Source: Promethearchaeota archaeon (lineage in GTDB: Archaea; Asgardarchaeota; Lokiarchaeia; Sigynarchaeales; SOKP01). Taken from it: a stretch of 19,526 nucleotides of DNA. The translations under genes and the position numbers were made by a program. Below the pieces are notes generated by a model. The model was given only the letters and a program-made list of their open reading frames with translations, did no database searches and had not been told where the DNA came from. The stretch spans positions 1-19,526 of the forward strand of contig JAEOTW010000026.1 in assembly GCA_016839655.1 (NCBI GenBank). Direction: 5' to 3'. Below, piece after piece: positions 15,818 to 19,526 of this stretch. Each line of letters starts with the position of its first letter. Positions within the stretch are counted from its first letter, which is position 1.

Positions 15818-16339
15818 TTATTTATTTTTTATTGCTTCAATTATTGCTTTAAAGGCGTTCTTAACATTTTGACCAGTCTTAGCAGATGTATGGTAATAAT
15901 CAATAAAATTATACTTTTTAATGAATTTTTGAATCTTCTCTTCATCTAATGTATTTTCCTCAACTAAATCAACTTTATTGCCAAAGAGTATCGTTGGTAT
16001 TTCTCCACAAATTTTCGTAATTTCCTTATACCAATCAGCAACATGCTTAAAGCTATCTCTACCCAATTCATTTTCTTCATGAGAAAATACTATAATTGAT
16101 GCTCTACTGTTTTTATAAAAAGCGGGATGTAGAAAGTGAAAATCAGGCTGACCAGCTATATCCCAGAAAATTAATTCCCAACGATCACCATCTATTTCTT
16201 CAATATGGTTGCAAAAAGTTGCTCCTACAGTTTTAATATACTCCTCTTCAAAATGCTTTTGTGTAAATTTTCTGATTAATGAAGTTTTTCCTACAAAACC
16301 ATCTCCAATGACTGTTATCTTATATTTGAATTTGCTCAT
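15818..16339 (-). CDS. Ras-like small GTPase adjacent to a 7TM protein
   Basis: A single-domain GTPase of 173 residues. Motifs: P-loop GDGFVGKTS (12-20), switch-I threonine T37 in TVGATF, FWDIAGQPDF (58-67) with Q64, NKVD (121-124) and TSAK (151-154). Phenylalanine 15 sits at the position equivalent to Ras Gly13, where Ras has Gly and Rho has Ala; a bulky residue there may alter nucleotide exchange. The C-terminus is plain Lys-rich (EAIKNK) without cysteine, so membrane recruitment would need a partner. A GTGAT Shine-Dalgarno sequence (16343-16347) lies three bases before the ATG. Downstream on the same strand, 52 bases away, is a seven-helix membrane protein; upstream, divergent, is a DUF998-like membrane protein. 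The context suggests membrane-linked signalling, which is inference. Confidence 0.93.
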   Translation of the reverse strand: MSKFKYKITVIGDGFVGKTSLIRKFTQKHFEEEYIKTVGATFCNHIEEIDGDRWELIFWDIAGQPDFHFLHPAFYKNSRASIIVFSHEENELGRDSFKHVADWYKEITKICGEIPTILFGNKVDLVEENTLDEEKIQKFIKKYNFIDYYHTSAKTGQNVKNAFKAIIEAIKNK

Positions 16340-16413
16340 TAAATCACTTTTTAAATAGAAATGTCTCTTACTTATAAATATTAATTGGATTTTAATAAAT
16401 AACTTTCTATTTT

Positions 16414-16418
16414 GAGGA
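16414..16418 (+). promoter_or_regulatory. Ribosome-binding site deciding the start of the DUF998-like gene
   Basis: GAGGA lies six bases before the ATG at 16425. It abuts the in-frame TTG at 16419, so that codon cannot be served by it. This supports ATG 16425 as the start. Confidence 0.6.
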
Positions 16419-16424
16419 TTGCAT

Positions 16425-17219
16425 ATGGTTGTTATAAAGGAAAGTAGAATGGAAGTTTTATTTGGTTTTTTTGGCGCTTTGTTTATATTAGTTATGTTAC
16501 CAATTACAATTCTTTTTACTCCGGGATTTAATCCTTTAGAAAGCTATGTAAGCAATTTAGGAGAAGGTAGTGCAAAAACTTTATTTAGCATAGGTTTTGT
16601 TGTATGTGGTTCACTTTTGATTCCTTTTTACATTTATTTAGAGCGAGAATTAGTAAATATTGAAGAAAATATAAGAAGACTTGCTACAGGAATTTCAATT
16701 TTTACGAATGTATGTATTGCACTGGTTGGAATCATTCCAGATGAGACTTTTAGATTCGCTTTTGGTGCATTTCATACATTCGTAGCTTTAGTGAGTTTTA
16801 TTGGTTCTTCTATATATATTGTATTGTATAGCATATTAATGTACAAAGGGTCTAAATCAAAAATCTATAAAGGCCCTGCATTTAAAAAATATTTAGCATA
16901 TTTTGGTTTCCTTGTAGGAGTTATGTTGATTTTATTTTTCACTACTCGTTATCCGTTAATAGAATGGATATTAGCGATTCTAATAATATCCTGGGTTTTA
17001 ATAACAGCAATACAGTGTATTTCATTTACTTTTTCTAAGATCCCTGGAGTATATTATAAAAGATCTCAGTATCCTGAAGCATTAAAACTATTTGAAGATG
17101 CTATTCAAGTTTTAAACAACCTAGAAATGGGAGATGAGCCCATAACAGAGACTCTTAAAGAAAATATAGATTTTATCAAAAGTGAAATGAAAAAAAAACC
17201 ACTAAAATCAAATCACTAA
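16425..17219 (+). CDS. DUF998-like membrane protein with TPR-like cytosolic tail
   Basis: I start at the ATG at 16425, served by GAGGA. Six hydrophobic helices are visible in about 210 residues, with the family-like segment LESYVSNLGEGSAKTLFSIGFVVCGSLLIPFY after the first helix and GIIPDETFRFAFGAFHTFVALV before the fourth. The pairing of an S-N-LG-loop with an H-containing helix matches the DUF998 type of integral membrane protein, whose function is unknown. The last roughly 55 residues leave the membrane and include YPEALKLFEDAIQVLNNL, which looks like one TPR helix pair, then a Lys-rich end. The gene is divergent from the GTPase at 15818 with 85 bases between starts. The tail may bind a partner; no enzymatic residues are evident. 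Confidence 0.72.
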   Translation: MVVIKESRMEVLFGFFGALFILVMLPITILFTPGFNPLESYVSNLGEGSAKTLFSIGFVVCGSLLIPFYIYLERELVNIEENIRRLATGISIFTNVCIALVGIIPDETFRFAFGAFHTFVALVSFIGSSIYIVLYSILMYKGSKSKIYKGPAFKKYLAYFGFLVGVMLILFFTTRYPLIEWILAILIISWVLITAIQCISFTFSKIPGVYYKRSQYPEALKLFEDAIQVLNNLEMGDEPITETLKENIDFIKSEMKKKPLKSNH

Positions 17220-17245
17220 GTTGTGAAACTCAACTATGATATTAT

Positions 17246-18109
17246 TTATTTCTTATCTTGAGAATAAAATTTAAATAAAAATTCTAACGCTCTTGGAATC
17301 TGCCAATCTTCTGCGGGTTCATATTTATATTCTGGTACTTCGATCTGTTCTGGCCCTTTTCCTTCGGTGATTGTTTTTACTACATTTCTTTTTAAGCTTT
17401 TCATAAATATTAATTGTTCCTCTATATATTCTTTACCAACTAATGGTCCATGCCCAGGTATAACTACTTCAATATTAAGGTTTAGCATATATTCAAATGA
17501 GCATATCCATTCTTCGAAGTTTTCATTAGGATCACTAATAAATGGCCAAAATCCCGCAGCAATTAAGTCACCTGAAAAAAGAACCTTCTCTTCTGGAAAA
17601 TATGCATAAGAAGAACATCCTGTATGCCCTCCGGAATGATAAAATTCTACTTTCAACCCATTGTCGTCTATTTCACACTTGTTTTTAAATCCTTTTGTAG
17701 GAATTATGATTTCTATTTCATCAATCAATTCAGCTATATCTGGTTCTTCTTTTTTCCATTCATCAAATGCTTCTTTTGTCCAATTCTCTTCTTTTCTTTT
17801 CTTCATATTCTCTATTAAGGTAGATGACCCAAATATTTCAACATCTTTGAATGGAACAGCACCAAAAAGATGATCTGCATGGTAGTGAGTGATGAAAAGA
17901 AATTTGACGGGCAATCTATATTTCTTTTCTAATTTCTCTCTAAATTCTTTTGCTTGTCTTGGATACATTAGAGTATCAATAACAATGATAAAGTTATTTA
18001 ATATAATGGCGCCAGCATTAAGATCGAAATATTCTTTGAAATTAACAAGTATAGTACGTGGTGTGACTTCTTTAAGTTCTATTGGTTTTAATTTAGCTAA
18101 TTTATTCAT
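17246..18109 (-). CDS. Metallo-beta-lactamase-fold hydrolase
   Basis: A 287-residue protein of the MBL superfamily with the complete dinuclear metal site: THYHADH (H75, H77, D79, H80), H162 in GGHTGCS, D181 in FSGDLI and H220 in PGHGP. The order and lengths fit single-domain MBL hydrolases (glyoxalase II/QuinPRNase-like set); the substrate is unknown. Residues about 95-140 insert a charged helical segment (KKRKEENWTKEAFDEWKKEEPD) over the active site that probably controls access. I choose ATG 18109 rather than the in-frame GTG at 18118, because that GTG is part of GTGAT, a Shine-Dalgarno sequence ending four bases before the ATG. It stands alone, convergent with the DUF998-like gene. Confidence 0.9.
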   Translation of the reverse strand: MNKLAKLKPIELKEVTPRTILVNFKEYFDLNAGAIILNNFIIVIDTLMYPRQAKEFREKLEKKYRLPVKFLFITHYHADHLFGAVPFKDVEIFGSSTLIENMKKRKEENWTKEAFDEWKKEEPDIAELIDEIEIIIPTKGFKNKCEIDDNGLKVEFYHSGGHTGCSSYAYFPEEKVLFSGDLIAAGFWPFISDPNENFEEWICSFEYMLNLNIEVVIPGHGPLVGKEYIEEQLIFMKSLKRNVVKTITEGKGPEQIEVPEYKYEPAEDWQIPRALEFLFKFYSQDKK

Positions 18110-18113
18110 AATT

Positions 18114-18118
18114 ATCAC
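18114..18118 (-). promoter_or_regulatory. GTGAT ribosome-binding site of the metallo-hydrolase gene
   Basis: GTGAT is complementary to the AUCAC just before the CCUCC of archaeal 16S rRNA. Its position four bases before ATG 18109 explains the apparent upstream GTG start as part of the ribosome-binding site. Confidence 0.5.
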
Positions 18119-18271
18119 TTCATTAAAATGAAGAAAATCGAATAATATTTATAGATAAATAGATAAATAAGATATTTTCAAGGATATTATGACTGATTGA
18201 GGATAGAAAGAGTATATTAAATACAAAAATAAGGAAAGTACTCCTAATTAAAAATTATAATAAAAATAATA

Positions 18272-18289
18272 TAAAAATAAAAAACAAAA
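18272..18289 (-). terminator. T-rich tract after the 23-codon microprotein frame
   Basis: On the minus strand TTTTGTTTTTTATTTTTA-like sequence begins about 10 bases after the stop at 18298. This fits archaeal T-tract termination and would make the microprotein a short monocistronic unit separate from the metallo-hydrolase gene. Confidence 0.4.
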
Positions 18290-18297
18290 TAATGAAT

Positions 18298-18369
18298 TTA
18301 TCTTGCTACGCTTTGAAATGCGAATCCAACATTCTTTACAACTAATTGTCCTTTTTCTTTTCTTTTCAT
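18298..18369 (-). CDS. Possible 23-residue microprotein
   Basis: A minus-strand frame starts at ATG 18367-18369 with GAGGTT just upstream (GAGG at 18378-18381, eight bases before the ATG), one of the clearest ribosome-binding sites in the window. It begins MKRKEKGQLVV and ends NVGFAFQSVAR: a basic head followed by a hydrophobic/aromatic stretch. A T-tract follows the stop. It sits in a 497-base interval without longer genes, so a short dedicated transcript is plausible. I recognise no family; a peptide regulator, a modified-peptide precursor or a ribosome/complex accessory are all open, and chance cannot be ruled out. Confidence 0.5.
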   Translation of the reverse strand: MKRKEKGQLVVKNVGFAFQSVAR

Positions 18370-18433
18370 TTTTTTAACCTCTTTTAGAGTTTTTTATTAA
18401 TTATTAGATATACATGCTTCATAATATAGTTTT

Positions 18434-18483
18434 TATTCTGAAACTTTTCTCGAAGTTCGAATCTCTATTAAAGTTTCAGAATA
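18434..18483. repeat. 14-bp perfect inverted repeat with 22-base spacer
   Basis: TATTCTGAAACTTT (18434-18447) and AAAGTTTCAGAATA (18470-18483) are perfect reverse complements. The spacer holds a smaller palindrome, TCGAA-G-TTCGA (18450-18460). The element lies between the divergent microprotein and YbaK genes, 65 bases upstream of the microprotein ATG. It could be a regulator-binding site or a long RNA hairpin. The TTCGAAT in the spacer resembles a tRNA T-loop, but the 50-base span is too short for a tRNA. Confidence 0.6.
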
Positions 18484-18560
18484 TTGTCTGGAAAAGCTAT
18501 TATTTAAGATTTAAAGATAAAAGAAATAGATAGTTAGAAAATCTGTTATGAATTATTATT

Positions 18561-18585
18561 AAAGACTTATATTTAAGAAGTCTTT
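18561..18585 (+). terminator. 8-bp hairpin with T-run upstream of the YbaK gene
   Basis: AAAGACTT (18561-18568) pairs perfectly with AAGTCTTT (18578-18585) around a 9-base loop, and on the plus strand runs into TTTTT (18583-18587). It has the form of an intrinsic terminator for a plus-strand transcript from the preceding gap, or a 5'-leader hairpin 21 bases before the YbaK ATG. Confidence 0.35.
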
Positions 18586-18606
18586 TTATCTTACTGAGAG
18601 AAAAAA

Positions 18607-19122
18607 ATGAATGAATCCTTACTGAAATGGTTAGATGATCATGAGATTCGGTATGTTTTACATAGTCACCCCGCAGTTTTTACTGTACCTGAGGCAAGAA
18701 TACATTGTGGACATATTACGGGTACTCATTGCAAGAATTTATTTCTCAAAAATAAAAAAACTGGGCAATTATATCTAATCACCATTCCTTATGAAAAGCG
18801 TTTGAATTTAAATCAATTTCGCAGAACGATAGGTGCACCAAAAGTTCGTTTTGCCGAACCTGAAGATCTTTCCGATATATTAGGTATTACTCCAGGTGCT
18901 GTATCTCCGATGGGATTGATAAACGATACAGAGAATAAGGTTATTTTCATTATTGATGAATCAGTTTGGAATGCAAAAAAGATATGCTGTCATCCAAATA
19001 TTAATACTGAGACATTACAAATTCCTGGATCAGATTTTCAGAAATTAATACGAGCAACTGGAACTACTATGGAAGTAAGTAAACTCCCATATTTAGAGCC
19101 TAATAGCTCCATTACAGAATGA
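18607..19122 (+). CDS. YbaK/ProX-type aminoacyl-tRNA deacylase (prolyl-tRNA editing domain)
   Basis: A stand-alone 171-residue editing domain of the YbaK/EbsC/ProX family, which hydrolyses mischarged tRNA such as Ala- or Cys-tRNA(Pro) in trans. Features: an N-terminal helix and strand LDDHEIRYVLHSHPAVFTVPEA (9-30), HCKNLFLKNKKTG with the conserved K43 and its following strand (41-53), PGAVSPMGLIND (96-107), which is the substrate-pocket loop of the family, and the CCHPN turn (127-131). The LHSHPAVFTVPEA start and PGAVSPMGL loop are closest to ProX (PrdX), suggesting Ala-tRNA(Pro) deacylation, but specificity needs testing. A purine-rich GAGAG sequence precedes the ATG. A winged-helix gene converges from the other side. 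Confidence 0.9.
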   Translation: MNESLLKWLDDHEIRYVLHSHPAVFTVPEARIHCGHITGTHCKNLFLKNKKTGQLYLITIPYEKRLNLNQFRRTIGAPKVRFAEPEDLSDILGITPGAVSPMGLINDTENKVIFIIDESVWNAKKICCHPNINTETLQIPGSDFQKLIRATGTTMEVSKLPYLEPNSSITE

Positions 19123-19142
19123 TTTGAGTGATTTTCTAATAA

Positions 19143-19433
19143 TTATTTCTTACCATTAATTAGATCATTAAGGCGCAATAAGCTGTTATAGACGGACTTT
19201 CCTTTCTCTGTAAGCCCAATATATTCTGCTCCATTATTTTTTTCAAGATGAATTAAGTTTGATTCTAACAATTTATCCTTAATTCGTAAAAAGGAATTAT
19301 AATTACTAAAATCGATTAAATTTCTATAGAAAACACCTTTTTCCGCTCTATACTCTTCAAATTGTGAAAGAACAAGAAATGTATTAAAAAACCCTCGTTT
19401 ATTTAAAACTGAATATAACTCCTCAATGCTCAT
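19143..19433 (-). CDS. Small winged-helix DNA-binding protein
   Basis: Helices at about 2-13, 16-27 and 33-41, then a recognition-like helix SFLRIKDKLLESNLI (48-62) followed by a strand-turn-strand wing (HLEKNNGAEYIGLTEKGKSVYN), give the winged-helix layout in 96 residues. The final GLTEKGKSVYNSLLRL is the common wing-to-last-helix phrase of archaeal wHTH regulators. It is probably a transcriptional repressor or activator with no ligand domain. GGGG seven bases before the ATG could act as a ribosome-binding site. It is convergent with the YbaK-type gene (20 bases between stops). Its target is unknown. Confidence 0.85.
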   Translation of the reverse strand: MSIEELYSVLNKRGFFNTFLVLSQFEEYRAEKGVFYRNLIDFSNYNSFLRIKDKLLESNLIHLEKNNGAEYIGLTEKGKSVYNSLLRLNDLINGKK

Positions 19434-19526
19434 AATATATCCCCATTAATTAAATATATTCTTATGGAATCATATGGAAATATGGTACTTATTTATGTTT
19501 GCATATTTTTGTCGGATTTGTCAAAA

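Larger units (their letters stand above)
18110..18606. other. Long intergenic region
   Basis: This is the only gap above 300 bases without a conventional gene. It contains the microprotein frame (18298-18369), a T-tract on its 3' side, the 14-bp inverted repeat (18434-18483), the hairpin (18561-18585) and presumably the divergent promoters. The stretch 18119-18270 is very AT-rich, and I see nothing definite in it. Confidence 0.6.

Noticed and set aside
18434..18483. tRNA-like look: TTCGAAT motif within complementary ends resembling an acceptor stem
   Set aside because: The span is only 50 bases, the would-be T-stem does not pair well, and there is no D-arm or anticodon arm.
19464..19526. Plus-strand frame from ATG 19464 open to the window end (MESYGNMVLIYV...)
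   Set aside because: Only 21 codons are visible, without ribosome-binding site or recognisable motif; it overlaps the likely promoter of the winged-helix gene. It could be a real gene start, but cannot be supported here.

Overview
The window reads as a stretch of an AT-rich archaeal chromosome, most likely from an Asgard archaeon (Promethearchaeota, Lokiarchaeia-like). The sequence-level support is three Ras/Rab-type small GTPase genes in 19.5 kb, a geranylgeranyl-reductase-family flavoprotein as used for archaeal isoprenoid lipids, an MfnA-type decarboxylase, and many small zinc-ribbon proteins. An oxygen-sensitive glycyl-radical ribonucleotide reductase points to an anaerobe. Where visible, ribosome-binding sites are GAGG or GTGAT, matching the archaeal anti-Shine-Dalgarno; several other genes look leaderless. 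The lineage call is inference, since there is no rRNA or other marker here.

Layout. Positions 1-2483 (+): 3' end of anaerobic NrdD, a MazG-like pyrophosphohydrolase, and an MfnA-type decarboxylase. Positions 2653-5118: a zinc-ribbon/Ig-like protein (+) converging on a 538-residue small GTPase (-) that carries a long disordered and charged tail plus a C-terminal zinc ribbon. Positions 5312-7471: panB (-) and a branched-chain aminotransferase (+), divergent. Positions 7490-9178: a minimal Ras-like GTPase (-) divergent from an unrecognised helical protein (+). Positions 9210-10185 (-): a GNAT acetyltransferase preceded by a 58-codon zinc-ribbon frame with no standard start codon. Positions 10265-12692: a HAD hydrolase, an AAC(3)-like acetyltransferase (-), a two-domain unknown and a possible 44-residue protein. 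Position 12781 onward: a GGR-family reductase, then minus-strand small genes (double-zinc finger, GYD-domain protein, 46-residue ORF). Positions 15076-17217: a seven-helix membrane protein and a third GTPase (-), divergent from a DUF998-like membrane protein with a TPR-like tail. Positions 17246-19433: a metallo-beta-lactamase hydrolase (-), a 497-base gap holding a 23-residue microprotein frame and two inverted repeats, a YbaK-type tRNA-editing protein (+) and a winged-helix regulator (-).

How the genes may work together. The decarboxylase (beta-alanine from aspartate, if that is its substrate), PanB and the branched-chain aminotransferase (2-oxoisovalerate/valine) could all feed pantothenate/CoA synthesis, though they are not one operon. 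NrdD and MazG both act on nucleotide pools. The most system-like material is the signalling set: three divergent GTPases without lipidation motifs, one next to a 7TM protein and one fused to a zinc ribbon whose cysteine spacing matches its convergent neighbour.

The only gene-poor stretch above 300 bases is 18110-18606, described below. I saw no tRNA, rRNA, CRISPR array, transposon or phage gene.
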